In this document: one piece after another, positions 8,561-16,719 of the stretch
Position numbering within the stretch: position 1 is the first letter of the stretch
Layout: the number at the start of each line of letters is the position of its first letter
Origin: Shinella sp. PSBB067
GTDB taxonomy: Bacteria > Pseudomonadota > Alphaproteobacteria > Rhizobiales > Rhizobiaceae
NCBI RefSeq assembly: GCF_016839145.1
Contig: NZ_CP069305.1
Location: forward strand, 1-64,000
DNA length: 64,000 nucleotides
Reading direction: 5' to 3'
Notes under the pieces: model-generated
Told to the model about the DNA's origin: nothing
The model's database searches: none
What the model saw: only the letters and a program-made list of their open reading frames with translations
Translations under genes and position numbers: made by a program

Positions 8561-10743
8561 GTTTCGTCGCCTTCCTCCTCGCCCTCATCTTCCAATTCTG
8601 ATTGGATCGCATTGATGGCATCAACATGAACGTTCCAAGCGTCGTTGATCAGCTGGGTAAGGCCCACGACGCGTATCTGGGAATCTGGACCGGATTTCTG
8701 GAATTTGCTCTGAAGAGCAAGCTCGTCTTTTACGGTGGTATTGTCCGCGGGCATCTCGCCGATGAGGTAGCCATGCACCGCAATCGTTCGCTTCAACTCT
8801 GATTGACACCACCGCTCGATCGTCAAGATATAGTCTTCAAGTTGACGATAATGCTCGATTGTCAGCGGAATTGTCGGACTTTTTAGCTCAATAACTTTGA
8901 TGACGAAAGGCCCTTCACTTCCACGATCCGACATCAGGAAGACCAAATCCGGACGTGTAATATTAAGCTCTTCTCCATCTATGATTGGTGAAAAATTATC
9001 GACCTCGATATGCTTGGCTAGTTTTGATGCGACCGTATTAATTTTTTCATCGCTGGTTACATACGTAGAAAATTCCGGACGAATTAGCCAAGGATTGTCC
9101 TTAAGCAGCTGGTGAAGGTCTTTTTCGAGCCCTTTTTTCTTCCACAGTTCGTGCCCGGTTTTTTGAAGCGCTTGGATTTTCGAAATACCGCCACGCCGCC
9201 CTCGATAGAGCTTCAGAACATCTCGAAGTTCGATTTCCGACAGGTCTCGCAGTTGACTGAGGATGCTCGTTACTGTTTCAGGCTTCGTACCGGATGTGAC
9301 CAGTTTTGCAAGCACCTCCGTCGCGTTCACAGAGTTCATGATAATCGGCGCGAGTTCCTCGAACGCTTCGGTTCCGACCCCGTATTGTGCGGCAATCGTC
9401 GTCAGAAGTCGGGTAGCCGCCCTGCGGGTTTTCGTCGGTAGCTGTTCGACGCTCCGCTTGATGATTTGCCCTTTCGGGTCTGAGTCGATTTCAGCATTTG
9501 CGATCCGCTCACGGAACGCTCCATGCTTCGCGATAGCAACGCGCATCAGCGAGCCGATCTTATCCTGCAAAGCCTCGAAAATCTCATTTCCTTCTTGAAG
9601 CTGAGTGCGGCTGGTGCTGATCAGATCGACGGAACCGCGGTCCAACTCGTTGGCTTCAACAATGCACTCCATGTAGTCGGCGCTGTGGAAACTATGCATC
9701 CCCGTGCCGAGGTTGAACAATGTCGGTCCCGCAGCAAGGCGATTGTTGCAGTAGATGCGCGCCCCGCGCTTACCAGCCGGAAGATGCTCGGACCTCTTCC
9801 TGAAAGCGATGTAGTAGCGGAAGGAGATAATACCTATCTCCGCCACGGCGAATTCGTCGTTCTGCATCTCTCCCGCTTTGATCTTTTCCAAGGTCAACGT
9901 CTCCGGGAAGACGAATTCGTAATCTGGTATCGGATGAGCGATCGTAACGTCGTTCATGCGAATTCGAAATTCTTCCGGCCGAATGGCAAAAAACGCGCTC
10001 GCGATCCCGTCGGATATCGTTTTGGCGGAAGACTTAAAGGCGTCCGCCTTAAGGCGGCTCAAGACAATCTTTGTCCCTTTCTCCTCAATTGGGAGGCCGT
10101 CTTCGTACGAAACGGGGATTTCGATCTGAGTTTGGGCTTGCTCGTGCTCTAGGTTACTGTCCGTCATTGTAATGACGGTGGCATAGGTGTCGCCTGCCCG
10201 TTTGGTGCGCAGCACCACTTTCTCAGCAGCTCCAAACCCGGCAAGTTTGCCGACGCCCTTCCTGCCCATGACATAACGCCCGCCAGGGCTCTTGAGATTG
10301 GTCTCCCGGCCTTTGCTGTCCACTCGGCGCTGCCGGTTCAACGGCAAAAACTTGTCTTTCACTTCTTCCCAGTTCATTCCGTGACCATCGTCGCTGATGA
10401 TCACCTCTATGTCCTCTGGAAGGGTTGCAAGGAGGCTGTCGAAGGAGAGCTTGGTCGCGGGTTCAGCTCCTTCGGAAGTCGCTGCGGCGGCAGCGGCTTT
10501 TGCTTTCCGAGCGTCCGAGAGTTGCTTACGTGCTTCAGCGATGCGTTCGGCCGGCAGAGTAATATCGATCTTCGTCGCATCGCTATCGTACGCGTTGGCG
10601 ATAAACTCTACCAAGACTTTCCCGATATTGGCGTAGAGGTTGATTCCCAGCGTTTTGAGCATTCCACGCTGGAAGGTCATGTCCATGGTATGGGGGCGGG
10701 CAGCCGTTTCCGGCGATGTTTGGACTGCTACCTCGGTATTCAT
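8491..10743 (-). CDS. GHKL ATPase fused to a PD-(D/E)xK-like nuclease domain (R-M associated, MORC/MutL-type)
   Basis: 750 residues from the ATG at 10743, which has an AAGGGGAT ribosome-binding sequence; an in-frame GTG at 10806 is less likely. The N-terminal GHKL ATPase shows the N-box Glu46/Asn50/Asp53 in EFIANAYDSDAT, the G1 box DDGHGM (118-123) and the glycine-rich lid GRKGVGKLAGF (160-170). Near the C-terminus, RPDLVF (Asp599) and VIELK (Glu619, Lys621) form a PD-(D/E)xK nuclease-like core. The tail is acidic. It is downstream of vsr on the same strand and convergent with dcm. Prokaryotic MORC/MutL-type GHKL ATPases in restriction-modification operons are described in the literature; the nuclease fusion suggests an ATP-controlled restriction effector. 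Role is inferred. Confidence 0.8.
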   Translation of the reverse strand: MNTEVAVQTSPETAARPHTMDMTFQRGMLKTLGINLYANIGKVLVEFIANAYDSDATKIDITLPAERIAEARKQLSDARKAKAAAAAATSEGAEPATKLSFDSLLATLPEDIEVIISDDGHGMNWEEVKDKFLPLNRQRRVDSKGRETNLKSPGGRYVMGRKGVGKLAGFGAAEKVVLRTKRAGDTYATVITMTDSNLEHEQAQTQIEIPVSYEDGLPIEEKGTKIVLSRLKADAFKSSAKTISDGIASAFFAIRPEEFRIRMNDVTIAHPIPDYEFVFPETLTLEKIKAGEMQNDEFAVAEIGIISFRYYIAFRKRSEHLPAGKRGARIYCNNRLAAGPTLFNLGTGMHSFHSADYMECIVEANELDRGSVDLISTSRTQLQEGNEIFEALQDKIGSLMRVAIAKHGAFRERIANAEIDSDPKGQIIKRSVEQLPTKTRRAATRLLTTIAAQYGVGTEAFEELAPIIMNSVNATEVLAKLVTSGTKPETVTSILSQLRDLSEIELRDVLKLYRGRRGGISKIQALQKTGHELWKKKGLEKDLHQLLKDNPWLIRPEFSTYVTSDEKINTVASKLAKHIEVDNFSPIIDGEELNITRPDLVFLMSDRGSEGPFVIKVIELKSPTIPLTIEHYRQLEDYILTIERWCQSELKRTIAVHGYLIGEMPADNTTVKDELALQSKFQKSGPDSQIRVVGLTQLINDAWNVHVDAINAIQSELEDEGEEEGDETYAAASTLDETVTSEAVAASNAS

Positions 10744-10813
10744 GCCTATCCCCTTATGATTCCCTTCGTCTGGGATAGCTCGCTTGAGTTGTTTTTTGCA
10801 AGACACATCATCC

Positions 10814-11248
10814 CTAATCGAAATGGTTTACAGCTGTTTCGAGAAACTTGACGATCTTCAAGCCCAACGGGCCCATATTTCGAGCCTTCGTTTCGCACTG
10901 CCATATTACAAGGACATCCCAACCGAGATAACGCAATGCCCTTTCCGCTTCCGCGTCCCGCTCAACGTTGCGTCTGAACTTTTCAGCCCAGTATTCGATT
11001 CTTGAGGTGGGCGACGACGCTCGTTTGCATCCAGCGTGTCTATGCCAGAAACACCCATGTACGAAAATCACTTTGCGACGGGATGCGAACACGAGATCCG
11101 GAGTGCCGGGTAGCCCTTTCTTGTGAAGGCGGAAGCGGTAGCCGAGGGAATGGGTCAGCCTGCGGACGGCTAGCTCAGGTGATGTGTCCCTTCCCCTGAT
11201 ACGGGACATTACCAATGAGCGGAGTTGCGGAGTGAGGTGGTCCACCAT
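10814..11248 (-). CDS. vsr: Very short patch repair endonuclease Vsr
   Basis: A 144-residue T:G mismatch endonuclease that nicks 5' of the mismatched T produced by deamination of 5-methylcytosine. GTPDLVF carries the catalytic Asp51, the same number as in E. coli Vsr. FVHGCFWHRH (62-71) and the later VIWQC supply the zinc and active-site His/Cys residues. Length matches the family. It is the first gene of a probable operon with the GHKL-nuclease protein (70 bases between vsr stop and the chosen start). Presence beside dcm is the normal functional pairing. Confidence 0.95.
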   Translation of the reverse strand: MVDHLTPQLRSLVMSRIRGRDTSPELAVRRLTHSLGYRFRLHKKGLPGTPDLVFASRRKVIFVHGCFWHRHAGCKRASSPTSRIEYWAEKFRRNVERDAEAERALRYLGWDVLVIWQCETKARNMGPLGLKIVKFLETAVNHFD

Positions 11249-11309
11249 AACGCGATTGCCTCCTCGAATTTGTGTGAGACACCCAATAGGACACAGCGAT
11301 CGCGCACGG

Positions 11310-11735
11310 TCAGCCTGTCGGTGAGCAAATCAACGGCCTCAATTCTTGCAAGATGACACCCGCCTTTGGCGAGAGCATGGCCCCAATCCAGTTGTCGGAA
11401 AACACCCCTGCTCCATCGGCCGGTGAAAGCCAAATCACTTCGTTCGTGTCGAGCTCGATCTTCACCTCGCTCCCGATCGGGCTGCCGGCCACCGTCTGGA
11501 CATAGTGGCGCTTGATCGGATGAACCGTGCCCTTCCGATCCGTCAAGCTGTTTTCGCGATAGTCCAGGGCGAGTTCGCCCTCCTCCGCGACTGTCTCGCA
11601 ATCAACCGAACGCTCGCACCGGATGACCGACGAGAACGCGCAGGTCCAGGTCAGACTCGTTGGCCACATCGGGTTCTCGCCCGCATGTGCGGCCGAGCCG
11701 ATCACGAGAAAAACGGAAGCAGCAAAACACTTCAT
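11310..11735 (-). CDS. Exported protein of unknown function
   Basis: Unrecognised 141-residue protein. The ATG at 11735 is chosen because it begins a clear signal peptide (Lys-containing start, hydrophobic core FAASVFLVIG, cleavage after AHA). A longer frame from 11795 would add 20 residues before it. The mature part has Cys residues in WTCAFSSVIRC and VDCE that could form disulphides, so it probably acts in the periplasm or is secreted. A TAAA-TATAG-TTTA motif at 11809-11821 lies about 75 bases upstream and is shared with three other sites near transfer genes, so a role in conjugation is possible but unproven. Confidence 0.6.
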   Translation of the reverse strand: MKCFAASVFLVIGSAAHAGENPMWPTSLTWTCAFSSVIRCERSVDCETVAEEGELALDYRENSLTDRKGTVHPIKRHYVQTVAGSPIGSEVKIELDTNEVIWLSPADGAGVFSDNWIGAMLSPKAGVILQELRPLICSPTG

Positions 11736-11808
11736 GCCGGCAATGCCCCAATATCGCGCCGACAGCCTTGCGGCGCATCCGGCGATCAATTTCATCGGGG
11801 TGAGAAGA

Positions 11809-11821
11809 TAAATATAGTTTA
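11809..11821. promoter_or_regulatory. Shared operator-like motif, site 1
   Basis: TAAA-TATAG-TTTA, part of the pseudo-palindrome ATAAATATAGTTTAT at 11808-11822. It belongs to a four-copy motif family (with 12167-12180, 35053-35066 and 35377-35390). This copy has a spacer one base shorter than the others and lies upstream of the exported-protein gene. Confidence 0.5.
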
Positions 11822-11901
11822 TGTTTCCGGCAATCCGTTTGACGGGAAGTAGGTTTCGCCAATGCGACGGGACCGCCGGCAGGCATTCCCAAGGTCGCCG
11901 A

Positions 11902-12159
11902 TCAGAGAGGCGCTGCCCCGCTCACCAGCTCCTGGAAAGGCACATTGAGGTTGATGCAGATCCGCGTAATCGTCTGGAGAGAAGGGTTTGCCGTTCCGTC
12001 AATGATTTGAAAATAAAAGGGATAAGTCACGTCGATCAGCTCGGCCATCTCCTTCTTGTTGAGGCCGCGCGTTTCACGCTCGCGCTCTATGACCCGTGCC
12101 ATATTTCGCAGGATCCTCGTACCAAGCTCGGTGTCTGCCTTCTTGCGCTTGCTCGTCAT
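11902..12159 (-). CDS. XRE-family HTH regulator
   Basis: Small 85-residue Cro/C1-type repressor. The HTH is in LNKKEMAELIDVTYPFYFQIIDGTANPS read in two parts: LNKKEMAELIDVTYP (helix 2 and turn) then the recognition helix and the conserved NPSL after it. A basic N-terminus (TSKRKK) precedes it. Its start lies 7 bases from a TAAA-CTATAA-TTTA motif at 12167-12180, which is also 32 bases from the divergent TrbM-like gene. The same motif recurs at the virC1-like and mobC genes 23 kb away. It is the best candidate for the protein that binds this motif; that is inference from position and copy number. Confidence 0.75.
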   Translation of the reverse strand: MTSKRKKADTELGTRILRNMARVIERERETRGLNKKEMAELIDVTYPFYFQIIDGTANPSLQTITRICINLNVPFQELVSGAAPL

Positions 12160-12166
12160 CGCCGTA

Positions 12167-12180
12167 TAAACTATAATTTA
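12167..12180. promoter_or_regulatory. Shared operator-like motif, site 2
   Basis: TAAA-CTATAA-TTTA in the 52-base gap between the XRE gene and the divergent TrbM-like gene. It would overlap the core promoter of the XRE gene, consistent with autorepression. Confidence 0.55.
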
Positions 12181-12211
12181 CTCTTTAGTGTGTTTGATGA
12201 GAAGAGTGCCG

Positions 12212-12721
12212 ATGATCGCCAAAACCATGCCTCACCATGTCGTCCTCGGACTGTTTCTGACGGCCGCGGCGCTTTCCGCTCCCGCCGCCGCCAGCGAATG
12301 GGGCTGCGAAGTCCTGCTGTGCGCCTCGTCTTCCAATCCATCCTGGCGGGGCGTGTCTGCCTGCCATCCGCCGATGAACCGGCTTATCTCCGCCATGAAG
12401 AAACCGGGCTTCGACTGGCCAACTTGCCCCGAGGCGGGAACGGGTTCGCCAGGTCACGAGCGATATGCGGATTGCCCGGAGGGCTATCAGGTCGGAAGCA
12501 GGGGGGACCGCAATGGATTCGCCCGAGAGGGCGACCTGTGCGTCAAGACAGTCAACATTTGCCAGGGCAGAACGCACGGTCTCTACAGTTCTGATCGGCA
12601 GCGGAGCTGCATACAAACGGTCTCCATATCCCGACCGCTCAGGTCAGAGCCATATTACTTCGACATCAGGAATGACACTTCCGGGCAAACCGAGCGGCAT
12701 TGGTTCGGGCTCAACAGATAG
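12212..12721 (+). CDS. TrbM-like exported conjugation-associated protein
   Basis: 169 residues from the ATG at 12212, which has AGAAGAG upstream; a GTG at 12188 and ATG at 12197 are alternatives. An N-terminal signal peptide runs to about APAAAS. The mature part begins with WGCEVLLCASSSNPSW, then CHPPMNRLISAM and WPTCPEA, the spacing of the EAxLCLSS...C...CP pattern of TrbM/KikA-type proteins on conjugative plasmids. Further Cys pairs occur at ADCPEGY, DLCVKTVNIC and SCIQ. It would act in the periplasm. It is divergent from the XRE gene and shares its putative operator. Family assignment is by pattern and is moderate. Confidence 0.6.
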   Translation: MIAKTMPHHVVLGLFLTAAALSAPAAASEWGCEVLLCASSSNPSWRGVSACHPPMNRLISAMKKPGFDWPTCPEAGTGSPGHERYADCPEGYQVGSRGDRNGFAREGDLCVKTVNICQGRTHGLYSSDRQRSCIQTVSISRPLRSEPYYFDIRNDTSGQTERHWFGLNR

Positions 12722-12753
12722 ACGGTTTTTCTCGGTTAAGAAAGGTTTAATCC

Positions 12754-13083
12754 ATGCGTACGGTTAACCGGCATACCGTGCTTGGCCACGTCGGAAACAT
12801 CATACCGCTGAAGGGCGTGTTGAAGGTGAATGTAGCCACCAACCGCGAATGGCAGTCGGATGGGGAACGCAAAACTGCCACCGACTGGGTTCAGGTCACC
12901 GTCTTGGACAAGAAGCAGGCTGAATGGATCGAGGAGAATGTTGGGCAGGGTGATCTCGTCTATATCGAGTCCCGTATCTCGAACAGCAGCTATCCGCGAG
13001 AGGGCGAGCAGGTCTATGTGACGGACGTCATCGCACAGCTTTTCAATCTAGTTTCCAAGAGCAGGGCGCATGGTCAAACATAG
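12754..13083 (+). CDS. Single-stranded DNA-binding protein-like (OB fold)
   Basis: 109-residue OB-fold protein of the SSB family. Visible features are the VGNI-PLKG start, the NVATNREW segment with DWVQVTV (the conserved W-x-x-V strand), the helix KKQAEWIEENVGQGDLVYIES and the closing strand VYVTDVIAQ. It is shorter than chromosomal SSB and lacks the acidic DDxIPF tail, as many plasmid SSBs do, so it may not recruit host partners. It lies 32 bases after the TrbM-like gene and is followed by a strong intrinsic terminator at 13133-13167. Confidence 0.85.
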   Translation: MRTVNRHTVLGHVGNIIPLKGVLKVNVATNREWQSDGERKTATDWVQVTVLDKKQAEWIEENVGQGDLVYIESRISNSSYPREGEQVYVTDVIAQLFNLVSKSRAHGQT

Positions 13084-13132
13084 GCGTTGGGCGGGTGTCC
13101 GGCCCTCCTCCCCTGTACGCACCTGCCCGCCT

Positions 13133-13167
13133 GAATGCCGCCGCTCACCCCGGCGGCATTCTTTTTT
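13133..13167 (+). terminator. Rho-independent terminator after ssb
   Basis: An 11-base perfect stem, GAATGCCGCCG with CGGCGGCATTC, a 7-base loop and a run of six T. Confidence 0.85.
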
Positions 13168-13187
13168 CAAGGCGCTTATCCCCGGAG

Positions 13188-13290
13188 GTGCTGGCCGTTA
13201 TCCAGCCGCAGCGCCGTGAGGACGGCGCGGCCGCGGCCGAAGCGAGCCGTCAGGCGAGCGGAGCAGGCGGAGGAAACCCGCCTCGGGGAA
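13188..13290. repeat. Partial copy of the leader-associated repeat (5' segment)
   Basis: The stretch from GGTGCTGGCC to GCGGAGGAAACCCGC is nearly the same as the first part of the long repeats at 14627 and 22732. Only this upstream part is present; the 420-nt leader portion is missing. Confidence 0.6.
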
Positions 13291-13373
13291 ATCGAGATCA
13301 TCGAGACAAAGCGTGTCGTCAAGGAGCTTCAGGAGGTGGGCGGGGCCGCATAGGCGCGCGCCTCTGCTTGCCC

Positions 13374-13409
13374 TTGACAATCCTTGCGGCGAAGTACCAT
13401 CTATGGTAC
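13374..13409 (+). promoter_or_regulatory. higBA promoter and operator
   Basis: TTGACA at 13374-13379 is a consensus -35, with a weak -10 candidate CATCTA at 13398. A perfect palindrome, GTACCAT-CT-ATGGTAC (13394-13409), covers the -10 region just before the toxin gene. This is the expected arrangement for autorepression by a HigBA complex. Confidence 0.65.
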
Positions 13410-13418
13410 ATCGCCGCG

Positions 13419-13772
13419 ATGATCGATCATGTGAAGAAACTGCCGGCGAAGTTCTATCGCACGGAGTCCGGACGCCAGCCCGTACGGGAGTGGCTTCTGG
13501 ACTTGTCCGAGGAGGATCGCAAGATCGTCGGCGACGATATCAGGACGGCCGAGTTTGGTTGGCCGATAGGAATGCCGCTCTGCCGGCCGATGAGCGGCGC
13601 CAACGGTCTATGGGAAATCCGAACCAATCTTCCGGGCGGGCGGATTTCCCGCGTTCTGTTTTGCGTGCATGACGGTCAGATGGCCCTGCTGCACGGTTTC
13701 ATCAAGAAGACGCAGAAAACGCCGCAGCCCGAATTGAAGCTGGCCGAACAGCGGATGAGAGGTTTGAAATGA
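13419..13772 (+). CDS. higB: HigB/RelE-type toxin (phage-derived Gp49-like)
   Basis: 117-residue ribonuclease toxin of the RelE/HigB superfamily. The start MIDHVKKLPAKFYRTESGRQ, the segment WPIGMPLCRPM, GLWEIRTNLPGGRISRVLF and MALLHGFIKKTQKTP are the conserved blocks of the Gp49-like subgroup. The ATG at 13419 is chosen over a longer frame from 13095 because the family begins there and the promoter and operator lie just upstream. The 3' end overlaps the antitoxin ATG by four bases. The toxin-first order is typical of HigBA. Role: mRNA cleavage when the antitoxin is lost, giving plasmid maintenance or stress response. Confidence 0.9.
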   Translation: MIDHVKKLPAKFYRTESGRQPVREWLLDLSEEDRKIVGDDIRTAEFGWPIGMPLCRPMSGANGLWEIRTNLPGGRISRVLFCVHDGQMALLHGFIKKTQKTPQPELKLAEQRMRGLK

Positions 13773-14062
13773 GCAAGGATATCGAACGCGGTTCTCTTGG
13801 TGACTCCTTTGAGGATTTCCTGAAGGAGCAGGGCACCTACGAAGAGACGACGGAACACGCAATAAAGCGCGTGCTGGCCTTCCAGCTTGAACAGGCGATG
13901 AAGGAGCAGAATATCGGCAAGGCCGAAATGGCGAAGCGCCTGCATACCAGCCGGTCGCAGCTCGACCGGCTTCTTGATCCCGAATATCAGGGCGTTACGC
14001 TCGCCGTTCTCACGCGCGCGGCTAATGCGGTGGGCCGCACGCTACGCCTGGAGCTCGTTTAA
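13769..14062 (+). CDS. higA: HigA-type XRE antitoxin
   Basis: 97-residue antitoxin with a C-terminal Cro/C1 helix-turn-helix (IGKAEMAKRLHTSRSQLDRLL) followed by LAVLTRAANAVGRTL. The N-terminus (DSFEDFLKEQGTYEE) is probably the toxin-binding part. It overlaps the toxin stop as ATGA, which implies translational coupling. The protein would bind the palindrome at 13394-13409 with HigB to repress the pair. Confidence 0.9.
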   Translation: MSKDIERGSLGDSFEDFLKEQGTYEETTEHAIKRVLAFQLEQAMKEQNIGKAEMAKRLHTSRSQLDRLLDPEYQGVTLAVLTRAANAVGRTLRLELV

Positions 14063-14090
14063 CACGGCGTCGGACTGGCGGACTGACGCG

Positions 14091-14166
14091 CGGCCCCCGC
14101 ATCGAGCGGGTGCAGCCGATTGAGGGGAGCCCCGTAGCCCCTCCCCTCGCGCTCCCTTCCCGCCCA
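14091..14166. repeat. GC-rich trailer repeat, type 1 copy a
   Basis: Stretch downstream of higA sharing the blocks TCGAGCGGG, GAGGGGAGCCCC and CCCCTCCCCTCGC with 21852-21926. Both copies follow a gene stop, so this is a repeated 3' flank. Bases 14167-14320 beyond it show no gene. Confidence 0.55.
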
Positions 14167-14321
14167 TTGGCATCGACGTCAGGACGATAGGATCGTCCCG
14201 CATGCTGGTCTTGTCGAGTTGGTCTCGGATTTAGGCCGAAGACTTCTGTTGCGCCCGCGTCCGTCTCGATGAGATCGATCGGGCGTCGGCCGCTTTTTCA
14301 GTGCGCCCTGGCCGTCAAGAC

Positions 14322-14350
14322 ATAAAAAAACCGGCTTGCGCCGGCTTTTT
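14322..14350. terminator. Bidirectional Rho-independent terminator
   Basis: Seven A, then CCGGC-TTGC-GCCGG and C plus five T. It can work in both directions. Bases 14351-14626 between it and the next repeat show no convincing gene. Confidence 0.75.
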
Positions 14351-14626
14351 CCCCCAACCGCCCGGAGCCCATGTCTCTCAGGATGCTGGGTTAGTTGTTA
14401 CCTCTCAACATGGTGTCGAGGAACGTCCACGTCAATCGATTTCGATCGCCGCCGGCGCATTGCATCGGCGAGTCCGCTACGATCTGATGCAGCGTAGGCG
14501 TCCATATCTCGATACGCAAGACTTTGTCCGGCCGCTTAGGGTTCGCCGACGATACCATAGATGAGCAGGACGAAATAGGGCGAGCCGCTTTCGCCCTCTC
14601 CCTTTTTCCGTAACGACCGCTTTCCG

Positions 14627-14810
14627 GTGGTGCTGGCCATTATCCAGCCGCAGCGCCGTGGGACGGCGCGGCCGCGGCCGCAGCGAGCCGTCAGGCGAGC
14701 GGAGCAGGCGGAGGAAACCCGCGCTCCCCAATTGCGCCGTAGGGTTTTCCGGAGCCTCGTGGATAACGGCCGGTTTTTCCTCGTCGAAGATCTTCTTCGC
14801 TTGTGCCATG
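14627..14810. repeat. Upstream part of long leader repeat, copy A
   Basis: 184 bases matching 22732-22915. On the minus strand it carries an ATG at 14809 opening a frame that begins MAQAKKIFDEEKPAV and then runs into the repeat shared with 13188-13290. Whether that frame is translated is unclear. Confidence 0.75.
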
Positions 14811-15231
14811 GGCCATCGCCCGTTCCGGTCGAGCGCGCTCTATGCGAGCACGGAGCCAGCCTGCGGCCGTCTCCGCCGATACCGGTGACGATCGCTTGTC
14901 CTTGTCGGAAGCTCACGCATCCGGCATTGAGGCCCGCGTGCGGGCCGCATCGTTCGTCTCGCCCCTGACATCGCCGGGCGTTCGGTTCAAGGGGCAGGCG
15001 CGGCAAGCCGCTTGTCGCGCCGGCAAAAAAACGGCTTTCACCGCTGCGCGCCGAACCTTCCGTTTTTTTCCCCGCCACGACCCCTTGATCCGCCCGCGCG
15101 CCGCCGTGGGGCGGGCTTTCGCCCTCCCCCTCTGTCCGGGGGAATGTCAGAGGCCATTCCCCCGGAAAGACCGGGGTGGCTTCGCCCAAGGGGGGCTTCC
15201 CTGCGGGACTTCGGAAAAAAGGAGACAGAAT
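14811..15231 (+). repeat. Conserved 420-nt gene leader, copy A (before DUF932 gene)
   Basis: Same-length copies precede the genes at 20053, 23337 and 25947. It contains a terminator-like AACGG...CCGTTTTTT block and a perfect 11-base hairpin (15136-15165, CCGGGGGAATG with CATTCCCCCGG). It ends with the ribosome-binding sequence GGAGACAGA right at the start codon. It is probably a transcribed, structured 5' leader with its own promoter. Confidence 0.8.
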
Positions 15232-16080
15232 ATGAGCATCTACACCCAGACCGCCCGTTTCGACACCGGCCGTGCCCTGACCGAAGCCGAAATGCGCCGC
15301 ATCGCGCCGTCAATCTTCGCCGTGACCGCCCATGAGAGCAGGTCCGAACGCTTCAAGCCCATCCCCACAATCGAGGTGCTGCGCGGCCTGATGAACGAAG
15401 GCTTCATGCCGGTCGGCGCCAAGCAGTCCAGCAGCCGCATCGAGGGGAAGGCCGATTTCACCAAGCATCTTATCCGCATGCGCCGGATCGATGACGGCAA
15501 GGTCTATCATGTTGGTGACACCGTCTGCGAAATCCTCCTGAAGAACGCCAATGACGGAACCAGCGCCTATGAACTGATGGCCGGGCTTTTCCGCGTCCGC
15601 TGCCTCAATTCGCTGGTGACGCAAACCGGAACCATCGACGCCATCAAGGTCCGCCATTCCGGTGACGTGCAGCATAAGGTCATCGAGGGCACCTATCGCG
15701 TCCTTGGCGAGGCGGAACGCACCCTTGCGGCCCCGCAGGACTGGTCCGGCATGCGGCTGAAACAAGAGGAGAGGGAAATCCTTGCCGATGCGGCACATGT
15801 TATCCGGTTCGGGGATAACGAGGGCGAGACCAAGACCCCGATCAAAGCAGAACAGTTGCTCGTTCCCCGCCGCCACGACGACCGCAATGACGACCTCTGG
15901 ACCGTCTGGAACGTCGTTCAGGAGAACGCCATAAAGGGCGGTTTGCGCGGCGTCGGCCGCGACGATCTCGGCAGGCCGCGCCGTGCAACGTCCCGCGCCG
16001 TGAACGGGATCGATCAGGACATCAAGTTGAACAAAGCCCTTTGGTTGCTCGGCGAGCGGATGGCCGCCCTGAAATCTTGA
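15232..16080 (+). CDS. DUF932-family plasmid protein
   Basis: 282-residue member of the DUF932 family found on plasmids and phages. The ATG at 15232 follows the GGAGACAGA ribosome-binding site of the 420-nt leader; the longer open frame from 14803 runs through repeat DNA and is rejected. Family features visible are the PTIEVLRGLMNEGF block, the central RCLNSLVTQTG segment and the closing LNKALWLLGERMA. Biochemical function is not established for the family; a link to DNA replication or anti-restriction has been suggested by context only. A hairpin at 16093-16119 follows the stop. Confidence 0.85.
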   Translation: MSIYTQTARFDTGRALTEAEMRRIAPSIFAVTAHESRSERFKPIPTIEVLRGLMNEGFMPVGAKQSSSRIEGKADFTKHLIRMRRIDDGKVYHVGDTVCEILLKNANDGTSAYELMAGLFRVRCLNSLVTQTGTIDAIKVRHSGDVQHKVIEGTYRVLGEAERTLAAPQDWSGMRLKQEEREILADAAHVIRFGDNEGETKTPIKAEQLLVPRRHDDRNDDLWTVWNVVQENAIKGGLRGVGRDDLGRPRRATSRAVNGIDQDIKLNKALWLLGERMAALKS

Positions 16081-16092
16081 GCGGAACCGCAA

Positions 16093-16119
16093 GAGCGCCG
16101 TTGGCACACGGCGGCGCTC
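16093..16119 (+). terminator. Terminator-like hairpin after DUF932 gene
   Basis: An 8-base perfect stem, GAGCGCCG with CGGCGCTC, 13 bases after the stop. There is no T-run, so Rho-independent termination is uncertain. Downstream, 16171-16245 reads GTG-VFIDQHGEHAAINRTADGW-TISQ-stop, possibly a gene remnant. Confidence 0.45.
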
Positions 16120-16336
16120 TCCCCATTACCACAACATCGTAGGCTTTGCCATGAAGCCCGCGCATCCCCTCGCGTGTTCATTGACCAGCATGGCGAACAC
16201 GCAGCGATCAACCGGACGGCCGATGGCTGGACGATCTCGCAATAGCCCTCAGATCAAGGAACAAATCGACGTCCGGCCATAACTGTGGGGCGTCTCTTCG
16301 TGTTGGCGCGCGCTGCGATTTCCGTGCTGGCTAGCC

Positions 16337-16560
16337 GAGCGCCTGGTCCTCACCGCGTCGAGCGGATCGGACTAGGACGAAGGGCGCCCCGAAGCCCCGC
16401 CCCTCGAACTCCCCTGCCCGCCCGTCAGAACGGAGCGCCGCGAGCGGGCGCAGTCGGTCCCGCCTCCCCTTGCGGGCCGCTATGCTGAGGCTCCTGCGGC
16501 TGCGCTTCTTCCGCCCGCAACGCAGCGAGAATGCCCGAAATCCCGGCCAGAGGCCGGCGC
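16337..16560. repeat. GC-rich trailer repeat, type 2 copy a
   Basis: 224 bases, nearly the same as 24471-24694. It contains the GGGCGCCCCGAAGCCCC and GGGCGCAGTCGGTCCCGCC blocks and ends with the CCCGGCC-AGA-GGCCGG hairpin. Both copies follow a plasmid gene. The rest of 16561-16719 shows no gene. Confidence 0.75.
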
Positions 16561-16719
16561 TTCTCTAATCGGCGTGTTGAGGTCAAGCATTTTCCGGACA
16601 TTCATTTGCGCCGGCGCGAGATGATCTTCTCAACGCTCTTTCTGCAAAAAAAGAGCCTGCCACCACGGGCAGGCCAAGTGCGCTCGGGGAGTAACCGAGC
16701 GGGGGATTCTCAGTCCATC

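Noticed and set aside
14803..15231. Open frame extending the DUF932 gene upstream through the leader
   Set aside because: The extension is repeat DNA shared with three other genes in different frames; the ribosome-binding site and family N-terminus place the start at 15232.
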